64,000 bases of DNA from Bacteroidia bacterium. GTDB lineage: Bacteria > Bacteroidota > Bacteroidia > B-17B0 > Aurantibacillaceae. The notes under the pieces were generated by a model. It did not search any database, had not been told where the DNA came from, and was given only the letters and a program-made list of their open reading frames with translations. This document shows positions 1 through 6,646 of this stretch, in pieces. The stretch lies in the NCBI GenBank assembly GCA_016787895.1, contig JAEUTN010000003.1, positions 1 through 64,000 on the forward strand, read 5' to 3'. Within the stretch, counting starts at the first letter, position 1, and the number at the start of each line of letters is the position of its first letter. A program made the translations under genes and the position numbers.

Positions 1-120
1 TAAAAAAACATTGGGGCGGCTTGAGTGTCGGATTACTCGCTGTCCCGTTTCAATATGGTCTGTATGTTTTTGGTCACCTGTCAAAATGGTTTGTTTTTGT
101 TTTAATGTTTAAATTTTGGT

Positions 121-235
121 CGGTCTATCGTCTTTGGAACGGTCGTCCTACCATTGGCTATAACTAGTATATACCCGCTACAAAGTAGCGGGTATACAGC
201 CACTGTTGGTTGTATAGGCGCTATTTCGTGATGGT
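121..235. repeat. Imperfect palindrome with 12-bp perfect central hairpin
   Basis: The centre is a perfect stem, 170-181 pairing with 185-196 around an AAA loop (TATACCCGCTAC / GTAGCGGGTATA). Outside it, GGCT at 156-159 can pair with AGCC at 198-201, leaving an 8-nt bulge (ATAACTAG) on the left side only. CCA/TGG and CCTA/TAGG words extend the partial symmetry outward to about 235. It lies just downstream of the recombinase stop codon. There is no T-tract on either side, so it is not a typical terminator. The rest of 1-255 shows no gene. Confidence 0.6.
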
Positions 236-255
236 ATGTTAAAAATAATCATTTT

Positions 256-1461
256 TTACAAAGTGTCAAATGGAGATACTATGGATTGTATCATGCTTCG
301 GCTTACGTGGGTGTAAATTTCAGTTGTTTTGCTGCTCCTGTGCCCCAATAATTCTTGTATGTACCTTAAATCAGTGCCGCTTTCAAGCAAATGCGTGGCA
401 TAACTATGCCTTAACCAATGCAAGGTAACAGGCTTTGAAATTCCGGCTATGTTCACTGCTTTTTTAAGCACCTGTTGCAAGCTCCTTTCATCGTATTTTT
501 CTCCTGCCTTTTGACCTTCAAATAAATAATCAACAGAGGGATACACAGAAGAGTAGGATTTTAGCAATTCATGAATTTTAGGACTTAAAGGTACAATCCT
601 ATCTTTTCTGCCTTTGCCCATTCTTACAATAACCAATCCCCTGTTGGTGTCTAAATCATTTGGCTTTAGGTTTAGCAGTTCTCCACACCTTAAACCGCAA
701 CTGTATATTAAACTTAACATACAGCGGTGTTTGCTATTGTTTAATGCCTCAAGAATGGCTTTTACCTCTTCCTTGCTCAAAACATTGGGCAATACTTTGG
801 CTCTTTTTGGCCTGAACACACGCTCAAGATGCAGGCTGCGTAACTCAATGCGGGCAAAAAACAATTTAACCGCATTAATCACCTGATTCTGAAAGGATGG
901 CGATAGGTGATGAGCCAAAATGTAATTGCGGTCAAAATCTAATAAATCCTCATTGTTAATTGCCTCAATTGGTTTTTCAGCCATGTACCGCAAAAACAAG
1001 ATAAGTCCTTCAATGTAGGTTTTAATGGTGCTTACACTATACCTCCGGCTCAACATCCAGGTGCGCAGGGCTTCAATTTTAGGAAGATGGCCTTCGTTCA
1101 AAGGCGGTAAACGTTTGCTTATTGTTTTGGATAAAGGCCCGGTGTATTTTGTTTCCGGTAAATCTTCTTCCTGCATATGGTTTAATGCACAGGGTGTTTC
1201 CTTTTCTTTGGACTTTGTTAAGAAGGGCTCAACTTTTGCCGGTGCATCAATGGCAATTGTGTTTCCAAAATGGGCTTCGATTTGTTGTAAAATACGTGGT
1301 GATGCTGCAATGTGCCAGCATTTATGGGTAGAACTGTACCGTGCTCCAAAGTGCCGGTGCAATTCCTGTTGCATCTTCGTATCGTACTTAAATTTTAGTA
1401 AAATACGATCTTCACCCTTATGTTCAACAGCTTTAGCCTGAATTATTGTAATGGTTTGCAT
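256..1461 (-). CDS. Tyrosine recombinase / integrase (XerC/D-IntI-like)
   Basis: A 401-residue site-specific recombinase of the phage-integrase family. It is expected to cut and rejoin DNA at short core sites through a covalent 3'-phosphotyrosine. Residues 125-215 form a SAM-like core-binding domain and 225-395 the catalytic domain. The active-site set is complete: R258 (GLRCGE), K283 (MGKGRK), H348-x-x-R351 (LHWLRHSYATHLLE), H374 (LLGHRSSKTT) and nucleophile Y383 (EIYTH). The C-terminal half resembles integron integrases and XerD, but the extra helix insertion typical of IntI between the catalytic boxes is not evident. Residues 1-110 are an extension absent from XerC/D and unrecognised. The gene is transcribed towards the window start and stands alone. 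Its targets are unknown. Candidate sites are the palindromes on both sides. The ATG at 1461 is the only sensible start. Confidence 0.92.
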   Translation of the reverse strand: MQTITIIQAKAVEHKGEDRILLKFKYDTKMQQELHRHFGARYSSTHKCWHIAASPRILQQIEAHFGNTIAIDAPAKVEPFLTKSKEKETPCALNHMQEEDLPETKYTGPLSKTISKRLPPLNEGHLPKIEALRTWMLSRRYSVSTIKTYIEGLILFLRYMAEKPIEAINNEDLLDFDRNYILAHHLSPSFQNQVINAVKLFFARIELRSLHLERVFRPKRAKVLPNVLSKEEVKAILEALNNSKHRCMLSLIYSCGLRCGELLNLKPNDLDTNRGLVIVRMGKGRKDRIVPLSPKIHELLKSYSSVYPSVDYLFEGQKAGEKYDERSLQQVLKKAVNIAGISKPVTLHWLRHSYATHLLESGTDLRYIQELLGHRSSKTTEIYTHVSRSMIQSIVSPFDTL

Positions 1462-1495
1462 AAACTAAAGTTAGTTTTCAAAATAGCAAAGTGTG

Positions 1496-1510
1496 GCTAC
1501 AATTTGTAGC
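1496..1510. repeat. Perfect 7-bp palindrome upstream of the recombinase
   Basis: GCTACAA-T-TTGTAGC, 35-49 bp upstream of the recombinase start codon. Its arms match the centre of the palindrome on the other side of the gene (GCTAC-AAA-GTAGC at 177-189). It could be an operator or a recombinase core site. This is inference from position and symmetry only. Confidence 0.5.
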
Positions 1511-1535
1511 AAAAAGGTTTCAGGTTTGGGGTTTT

Positions 1536-1683
1536 GCGCCCCTGACCGAGGCGTTAGCTCACGCCAGCACTTTGCGTAGTGTTTTAAGAGCGAGGAGGCT
1601 TTTTGTGCTAAAAAAAAGACCCCGCAGCCTGTAAAACACAGCAAAGTGCGGCGGGACTAAAGCCAAGGGCAGGTAAGGCGCCC
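1536..1683 (-). repeat. Structured GC-rich intergenic repeat, copy A
   Basis: Fills most of the 330-bp gap 1462-1791. Read on the minus strand it starts with GGGCGCC (1683-1677) and runs to GGGCGC at its far end (1542-1537). A long hairpin pairs 1567-1586 with 1632-1649 (GCACTTTGC and GTGTTTTA halves separated by a small internal loop). The loop holds the core that it shares with copy B: GCGAGGAGGCT at 1590-1600 and GACCCCGCAG at 1618-1627 on the plus strand. A small hairpin, GGCGT/ACGCC, lies at 1550-1565. Copy A lacks the GGGCGCC-proximal hairpin seen in B and C. No open reading frame in it looks real. Confidence 0.7.
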
Positions 1684-1791
1684 TTATAAAAAAAATAAAC
1701 CAAATGTGCTTTAGCTTTTAGGTGTACTCATCCTGAAGTTTTACACCTCTGTGCCTGTGTTGCCTTTACCCGGTATGCCGGGTGAGCACAA

Positions 1792-2256
1792 TCACTCCTC
1801 ATAATAGTCAATCACCAAACCATCCAAAGGGCTGATGCTGACTTCTCGTTTTTCTTCACCAAAATCCAGAATCAGGGCGTCGGCTTTGTACTGTTCGTTG
1901 GATTTGCTTAAACGCACGGCCAGCAGGGTTTTGCCAATTACACCCTCCCACATTTTGGTGGCCGAGGCATTTACCGCAAACAGTTTTATTTTTCCTTCGA
2001 ACTGGCTCTCAATTTCTTTTGCCGCTTGTTGGTAGTTAAACTCAAAGGCATCCAAACCATCGCCCTCGGCATTGCAGCCTATGGTGAGTTTTTGTTTATC
2101 GGTAAAATGCAACTCAAGGTTGTCAATCAACTCCACCGTATTATTGGCCTGAATTTTGTTTTGCCAAAGGTGGCACACCACTTTTTCTACTGTTCTGTTT
2201 TGAGCAGCCACAAAACGGGCCAGGGCCTCGTTGCTGAAATAAATTTCGTTTTCCAC
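1792..2256 (-). CDS. Conserved hypothetical protein, 154 aa
   Basis: I do not recognise the family. The protein is soluble, acidic and of mixed alpha/beta character, with no signal peptide, membrane segment or obvious catalytic motif. A stretch near residues 65-75 (GCNAEGDGLDAFEF) is followed by a basic helix, and the C-terminus is acidic (DYYEE). The start ATG at 2256 lies 1 nt after the stop of the YfcE-like phosphoesterase gene, so the two are surely one operon and are probably translationally coupled. That suggests a related housekeeping role, but the sequence does not say which. Codon use looks like its neighbours. Confidence 0.75.
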   Translation of the reverse strand: MENEIYFSNEALARFVAAQNRTVEKVVCHLWQNKIQANNTVELIDNLELHFTDKQKLTIGCNAEGDGLDAFEFNYQQAAKEIESQFEGKIKLFAVNASATKMWEGVIGKTLLAVRLSKSNEQYKADALILDFGEEKREVSISPLDGLVIDYYEE

Positions 2257-2257
2257 C

Positions 2258-2767
2258 TTACGAAGTTACACCGCTTCTTTTACCAAACTCAATCAAACTT
2301 AAATTTTTTATGTCCTTGCCCTCAATTTCAAATGTTAAGGCCGTTTTTACCTGGTGAAAACCCTCGCGGCCGCAAGCCCCGGGGTTCATGTGCAGCAGGT
2401 TGAATGCCGAATCGTATTGCACTTTTAAAATGTGGGAGTGCCCGCAAATGAACAAACCCGGTTGTTCCTTTTGCAAAAGGGCCTTTAGTTTGGCAGGGTA
2501 TTTGCCCGGGTGGCCCCCAATATGCAGCATCAGCACTTTCACCTGCTCGCAATTAAAAATCAGCAGCTCGGGATACGCTTTGCGAATTTCGGCCCCATCA
2601 ATATTGCCGTACACAGCCCTTAAGGGTTTAAAAGGGAGGATGTGTTCAAGAAATTCCGGCGCGCCTATGTCTCCGGCATGCCACACCTCATCAGCAGCCT
2701 GAACGTGTTTTAAAAGCCCGGGTTCAAAATACCCGTGGGTATCCGATATCAGGAGGATTTTTTTCAA
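2258..2767 (-). CDS. YfcE/MJ0936-family metallophosphoesterase
   Basis: A 169-residue calcineurin-like phosphoesterase, predicted to be a cytoplasmic, dinuclear-metal enzyme that hydrolyses phosphodiesters. The metal-binding blocks are in order: SDTHG (residues 8-12), DEVWHAGDIG (about 26-35), YGNID (about 54-58), HIGGHPG and ICGHSH (about 109-114), and a late LHMNPGACG motif that is characteristic of the YfcE/Vps29-like subgroup. The length is normal for the family. It is the first gene of a two-gene operon with the 154-aa unknown. The true substrate cannot be deduced. The gap upstream is occupied by structured repeat B, so its promoter is expected within or just after that repeat. Confidence 0.9.
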   Translation of the reverse strand: MKKILLISDTHGYFEPGLLKHVQAADEVWHAGDIGAPEFLEHILPFKPLRAVYGNIDGAEIRKAYPELLIFNCEQVKVLMLHIGGHPGKYPAKLKALLQKEQPGLFICGHSHILKVQYDSAFNLLHMNPGACGREGFHQVKTALTFEIEGKDIKNLSLIEFGKRSGVTS

Positions 2768-2813
2768 AGCTTTTTAAATGGCCTTTGGTTCAACAGATGT
2801 GTTTTAATGATTT

Positions 2814-3016
2814 GGGCGCCTGCCGACGAAACAAAAACCAAATTCATCTCCTCTTGTTTTTGTTTGCCGGCATCGTGCTGTCACTTCAAGCCGGGGCAAG
2901 CTTTGCTTTGTTTGTCGGTCTGCGGGGTCTCCGCTTTTACAAAGCGCAGCCTCCTCGCCACGCAAACAAAACGCAAAGCTTTTGCCCCGGGCTTTCCTTT
3001 CCATCACTGGCGCGTT
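2814..3016 (+). repeat. Structured GC-rich intergenic repeat, copy B
   Basis: Occupies most of the 322-bp gap 2768-3089. It begins GGGCGCC at 2814-2820. Hairpin I pairs 2822-2838 (GCCGACGAAACAAAAAC) with 2856-2871 (GTTTTTGTTTGCCGGC). The linker CATCGTGCTG follows. Hairpin II pairs 2888-2914 with 2963-2994 (CCGGGGCAAGCTTTGC against GCAAAGCTTTTGCCCCGG). Inside it is the core CTGCGGGGTCT ... AGCCTCCTCGC, with a nested CGCTTT/AAAGCG stem. The end carries GGCGCGTTA. Short frames that cross it are by-products of the symmetry. Confidence 0.75.
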
Positions 3017-3089
3017 AAAACGGCTGAACCTTCAAAAAAAATTACGGTTTTGTGAATTTGCACGACTTTCAAAAAACACCACAAACAAT

Positions 3090-3980
3090 TTATTTCACGC
3101 CCAGCATGCCCAACAGCACCAGCAACTCCTTATCGTTTTCAAACTTTAAGGTAATGCTTCCGCTGCCATTGTTTTTGCGTTTAAACTCTGCCGAATTGCG
3201 GAATATAGCCGCCAGGTCTTTCACCACCTGTTTGTCCTCAATGCTTAAGGGTTTGTCGGGTTTAACCGATTTTGGAGATACTTTTAATTTTTCGGTTCTG
3301 GCCATCTCTTCAATCTGGCGAACCGAGTAATCTTCCTCAAGGGTTAAAGCAAAAATGGCCAGTTGACGGTCTTCATTGTCAATGTTAATGAGGGCCTTGG
3401 CATGCCCCATGCTGATGTCCCTGTCGCGCAAGGCTTTTTGTATAGGCGCCGGCAATTTCAGCAAACGCAAAAAGTTGGTTACGGTACTGCGTTGTTTGCC
3501 CACTTTTTCGCTGAGCTGTTCCTGGGTTAATTCACACTCGTCAATCAAACGTTTGTACGATAAGGCCACTTCAATGGGGTCGAGGTCCTCGCGCTGAATG
3601 TTTTCAACCAGCGCCATTTCCAGCATTTCCTGATCGTCGGCAATGCGTATGTAAGCCGGCACATCGCTTAAGCCTGCCATTTGCGAGGCCCTGAAACGGC
3701 GCTCACCCGAAATTAACTGGTAACGGTCGTAGCCCAGTTTTCTTACAGTAATGGGTTGAATAATGCCATGCTGACGGATGCTGTCGCTCAACTCCTGCAG
3801 GGCATTTTCTTCAAAATTGCTGCGGGGTTGAAAGGGGTTGGTTTCAATGTTTTTGAGTTTGATATTGGTAACGGAATTTACTACCGGTGCATTTTCACCC
3901 AGTGATTTGGTGGTAATATCGGTTTTTGCGTTCTCCAGTAAGGCACTCAGTCCTCTTCCTAATGCGGGTTTTTTGTTCAT
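3090..3980 (-). CDS. parB: Chromosome partitioning protein ParB
   Basis: A 296-residue ParB/Spo0J protein. It binds centromere-like parS sites, loads as a CTP-dependent clamp and spreads on DNA to drive origin segregation with ParA. An N-terminal Arg-rich ParA-stimulating segment (KKPALGRGLSALL) is followed by the ParB/Srx CTPase domain with GERRFRAS (residues 92-99) and ENIQREDLDP (126-135). A helix-turn-helix region follows at about 151-175 (LTQEQLSEKVGKQRSTVTNFLRLL), and a C-terminal dimerisation domain closes it. The length is typical. parA lies upstream on the same strand with a 24-nt gap, giving the usual parA-parB order. No parS palindrome was noticed in this window by eye. Confidence 0.96.
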   Translation of the reverse strand: MNKKPALGRGLSALLENAKTDITTKSLGENAPVVNSVTNIKLKNIETNPFQPRSNFEENALQELSDSIRQHGIIQPITVRKLGYDRYQLISGERRFRASQMAGLSDVPAYIRIADDQEMLEMALVENIQREDLDPIEVALSYKRLIDECELTQEQLSEKVGKQRSTVTNFLRLLKLPAPIQKALRDRDISMGHAKALINIDNEDRQLAIFALTLEEDYSVRQIEEMARTEKLKVSPKSVKPDKPLSIEDKQVVKDLAAIFRNSAEFKRKNNGSGSITLKFENDKELLVLLGMLGVK

Positions 3981-4004
3981 CTCTGTTCTTGTCTTCTAAT
4001 TCAA

Positions 4005-4841
4005 TTATAGGTCTTCGCTCAACTCTTCTTCCGATTCCTGAATGGAGATGGTGCGGTTGGAGTCACTGATTTTGGTGAGCCCATTGCGTTGTAAAATTTC
4101 CCTGGCCAGGTTCAGGTGGCTGGCCGAACCTTTTCCAATAGCATCGTGCATAATAATGGTTTTACCAAAACTGGGGGCCTCGGCCAATTTGGTATTGCGT
4201 TGAATGAGGGTGTTAAACACCATGTCCTGAAAATGGGTTTTCACTTCCTCCACCACCTGGTTGGCAAGGCGCAAACGCCCGTCGTACATGGTCAATAGCA
4301 CCCCTTCAATATCAAGACCGGTGTTTAAATGCGATTGAACAATTTTAATGGTTTGCAGCAATTTGCCCATGCCTTCCAAAGCAAAGTACTCGCATTGTAC
4401 CGGAATAATCACGCTATCGGCTGCTGAGAGGGAGTTGATAACGGTTAAGCCAAGCGAAGGACAACAATCAACAATAATAAAGTCGTACTTGTCTTTTATT
4501 TTGTCCAGGGCTTTTTTCATCATGTATTCACGGTTACTCAAATTCACCAGTTCCAGTTCCACACCCACCAAATCGGCATTGGTTGGAAGCAAAGAAAGGT
4601 TAGGGGTATCCGTTTTTAAAATCACGTCTTTTGGATGTACGCTGTCAATAATACATTCGTACAAACCGGCTTTTACGCTTGAAACATCAATGCCCACGCC
4701 GGAGGTGGCGTTCGATTGAGGGTCGGCGTCCACCAACAAGGTATTGTATTCAAGTACCGCTAAACTGGCGGCCAGGTTAATGGCTGTAGTGGTTTTTCCA
4801 ACTCCGCCTTTTTGATTCGCTATCGCTATGATTTTTCCCAT
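4005..4841 (-). CDS. parA: Chromosome partitioning ATPase ParA/Soj
   Basis: A 278-residue ParA-family Walker ATPase. It forms ATP-dependent DNA-bound dimers on the nucleoid and moves ParB-parS complexes. It has the deviant Walker A KGGVGKTTT at residues 11-19 with the signature lysine, Walker A' VDADPQSNAT near 38-47, and Walker B (FIIVDCCPSLG) near 120. The C-terminal extension of about 25 residues is acidic and serine-rich (QESEEELSEDL). The gene is the second of a likely three-gene operon: the UPF0173 hydrolase upstream, 21 nt away, and parB downstream. The length and single ParA domain fit the chromosomal Soj type rather than a plasmid type with an HTH domain. Confidence 0.96.
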   Translation of the reverse strand: MGKIIAIANQKGGVGKTTTAINLAASLAVLEYNTLLVDADPQSNATSGVGIDVSSVKAGLYECIIDSVHPKDVILKTDTPNLSLLPTNADLVGVELELVNLSNREYMMKKALDKIKDKYDFIIVDCCPSLGLTVINSLSAADSVIIPVQCEYFALEGMGKLLQTIKIVQSHLNTGLDIEGVLLTMYDGRLRLANQVVEEVKTHFQDMVFNTLIQRNTKLAEAPSFGKTIIMHDAIGKGSASHLNLAREILQRNGLTKISDSNRTISIQESEEELSEDL

Positions 4842-4862
4842 GTCTCTGTTTGTTTCGTTCTT

Positions 4863-5543
4863 CTATAAATTTATACTTTCTCCAATCGTCATCAGTTTCA
4901 GGTCTTTTCCTGAGCGCTGAAACTTCGATACAGCTTCGTTCTTATCTATTTTAATGTATTCAAAAGTGTCGTAATGCATGCCCACTATGCGCGAGCAATT
5001 GATGAAGTCGGAGGCGATAATCGCATTGTCGACCCCCATAGTAAAGTTGTCGCCTATGGGCAAAAACGCGAAATCAATGCTCCGGTATTCCCCAATAAGT
5101 TTCATGTCGTAAGTGAGTGCTGTGTCGCCCGAATAATAAAAATTGCCTTCTGAACTTTCCACCACAAAACCCATGGGATTGCCGCCGTAGCTGCCATCGG
5201 GCATGGAGCTGCTGTGCTGGGCCGCCACGCATTTTATACTGCCAAAGTCCAGTTTTATTTTGCCTCCGGTGTTCATGGGGTGAATGTTATTAAGCCCTTT
5301 GTTCGAGAACCAGTTGTGAATTTCCCAATTGCAAATGAGTTTGGCGCCGGTGCGTTTGGCTATGGCTTCCACATCGGCCACATGGTCGTTATGCCCATGA
5401 GAAATTAAAATATAATCGGCTTTGATGGTTTGTATGTTGATGTGTTTGGCCAAATCGTTAGCACTGATAAAAGGGTCGAACAACAGGTGCTTTCCGTTTA
5501 TTTCAATTGAAAAGCAGGAGTGTCCGTAATACGTAATGTTCAT
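4863..5543 (-). CDS. UPF0173 metal-dependent hydrolase
   Basis: A metallo-beta-lactamase-fold hydrolase of the UPF0173 (YtkL) family, predicted to be cytoplasmic, with an unassigned substrate. The hallmark HGHNDH metal motif is at residues 49-54. It is followed by later histidines in AAQHSSSMPDG, an aspartate in YYSGDTALT, and GMHYDTF near the C-terminus. From the ATG at 5543 it begins MNITYYGHSCF, which matches the family's usual start. An upstream in-frame ATG at 5552 would add three residues. It heads the parA-parB operon. Why a UPF0173 gene would be co-transcribed with partition genes is not explained by the sequence. Confidence 0.9.
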   Translation of the reverse strand: MNITYYGHSCFSIEINGKHLLFDPFISANDLAKHINIQTIKADYILISHGHNDHVADVEAIAKRTGAKLICNWEIHNWFSNKGLNNIHPMNTGGKIKLDFGSIKCVAAQHSSSMPDGSYGGNPMGFVVESSEGNFYYSGDTALTYDMKLIGEYRSIDFAFLPIGDNFTMGVDNAIIASDFINCSRIVGMHYDTFEYIKIDKNEAVSKFQRSGKDLKLMTIGESINL

Positions 5544-5610
5544 AAAATGCAAACAAATCTCTAATCTTGCTGTTTGTAAAATTAGAGGAATTACAGACTT
5601 TACGAAGCCC

Positions 5611-5618
5611 TAGTTTTG
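5611..5618 (+). promoter_or_regulatory. Candidate -7 box for the FMN reductase
   Basis: TAGTTTTG fits the Bacteroidota -7 consensus TAnnTTTG. It lies 41 nt before the chosen start codon at 5660. A convincing -33 TTG at 19-21 nt spacing was not seen. Confidence 0.4.
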
Positions 5619-5659
5619 AACAAAAGAAAGCGGCATCCAGGGTCTGTGTTGATAAATTT

Positions 5660-6187
5660 ATGGAGAGAATCGTTGTTATAAGCTGCACCAATCGTCCTGA
5701 TAGTTACACACTTAAGGTTTGCAAGGCGTATGTAAATTTGTTCAGGGATTTGGACAAAGAAGCTATACTGCTGGATTTCAGGGAACTGCCGATTGAGCAG
5801 ATGTTTAGTGAACCTTACGGGAAATCAACACCGCTATTCACAGGTTTGGTGCACTCCTACGTTCAGCCACACGCTAAATTTGTGTTTGTTGCACCGGAAT
5901 ACAATGGATCTTATCCCGGCATTTTGAAGTTGTTTCTGGATACGGTTCCTCCCCGGGAATGGACCCACAAAAAAGCCTGTTTGGTTGGCGTTTCGCAAGG
6001 TAGAGCTGGCAACCTGAGGGGTATGGAGCATTTAACCGGGGTGTTGCAGTATTTAAAAATGCATGTGTTTTACAATAAACTTCCGGTGTCGGCGGTGGAT
6101 AAAGTGGTGAGAGACGATGGAAGTTTTAGCAGTGAAGAGCAGGGCAGGGCCTGTGCAGAGCAGGTGAAAGGGTTTTTGAGTTTTTGA
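5660..6187 (+). CDS. NAD(P)H-dependent FMN reductase family protein
   Basis: A flavodoxin-fold reductase of the NADPH-dependent FMN reductase family, predicted to bind FMN and reduce flavin or quinone-like substrates in the cytoplasm. The beta1-loop TNRPDSYTLKVC corresponds to the FMN phosphate-binding loop, and PEYNGSYPGILKLFLDTV is the family-typical PEYN-x-S-xP-x-LK motif. The start at 5660 (MERIVVISCTNRP) is chosen because it begins the first beta strand. An upstream ATG at 5567 would add 31 residues with no family counterpart and overlap the promoter. It is divergent from the hydrolase/parA operon and its stop directly abuts the stop of the convergent gene at 6188. Confidence 0.85.
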   Translation: MERIVVISCTNRPDSYTLKVCKAYVNLFRDLDKEAILLDFRELPIEQMFSEPYGKSTPLFTGLVHSYVQPHAKFVFVAPEYNGSYPGILKLFLDTVPPREWTHKKACLVGVSQGRAGNLRGMEHLTGVLQYLKMHVFYNKLPVSAVDKVVRDDGSFSSEEQGRACAEQVKGFLSF

Positions 6188-6646
6188 TCAGGAAGGAATA
6201 AACTTACTCAGCCAGCTCGCTTTAAGGGGTTGTTTCCAATGTTGTAATTCAGCTTCGGTGCTGATGGCGGTGTTTAAAATTCTGCTTTCCGGTGATAGGT
6301 TTTTGTTTTCGAGCAGGGTTTTAATTTCTGAGGACTTAAGAATTTGATAATGCCCCGAAATTTCTACGGGCACCAATAAACGGTTCAGCAATTCCAGATT
6401 AAATTTTTGTTCAGCCGATTTTATAAAACGTTGCAGTTTATCAATGCTGCACCCACTGGCGGCATACACCTCTTCGTCCACCTGCACCAGCAACACACAA
6501 TTTTCTTCGATACTGCATTGCGCACTGAGTTTGTTTTCGTGCGCGGTCCATTGCGATGCAAAAGCATTGGCATCGAGTAACAATTGTTTTTTCTCCTCAT
6601 CGCTGAGGGGTTTGCTGATGCTATAGGCCCACACTTTTTTCATCAT
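6188..6646 (-). CDS. Orphan Bacteroidota protein (often mislabelled ABC transporter ATPase)
   Basis: A 152-residue protein that I recognise as a conserved Bacteroidota family. It is commonly annotated as an ABC transporter ATPase, yet it has no Walker A, signature or Walker B motif. The centre contains VLLVQVDEEVYAASGCSIDK (about 51-70), with a conserved-looking GCSIDK that might be a catalytic or metal-binding site. Helical segments surround it. There is no signal peptide or membrane helix. Its ATG overlaps the TGA of purB by one base (TGATG), so it is probably translated by coupling from the purB message. Function is unknown. A link to purine synthesis is suggested only by the operon. Confidence 0.8.
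   Translation of the reverse strand: MMKKVWAYSISKPLSDEEKKQLLLDANAFASQWTAHENKLSAQCSIEENCVLLVQVDEEVYAASGCSIDKLQRFIKSAEQKFNLELLNRLLVPVEISGHYQILKSSEIKTLLENKNLSPESRILNTAISTEAELQHWKQPLKASWLSKFIPS

Noticed and set aside
121..235. Calling the palindrome a true integron attC site
   Set aside because: The RYYYAAC and GTTRRRY boxes are missing and no cassette array is visible, so only attC-like geometry is claimed.
2388..3055. Several short frames across copy B and the phosphoesterase gene
   Set aside because: They are antisense or repeat-derived with no domain content.
3090..4841. parS site near parAB
   Set aside because: No 16-bp parS-like palindrome (TGTTTCACGTGAAACA or close variant) was found by eye.
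6188..6646. ABC transporter ATPase annotation for the 152-aa protein
   Set aside because: No Walker A, LSGGQ or Walker B motif is present.
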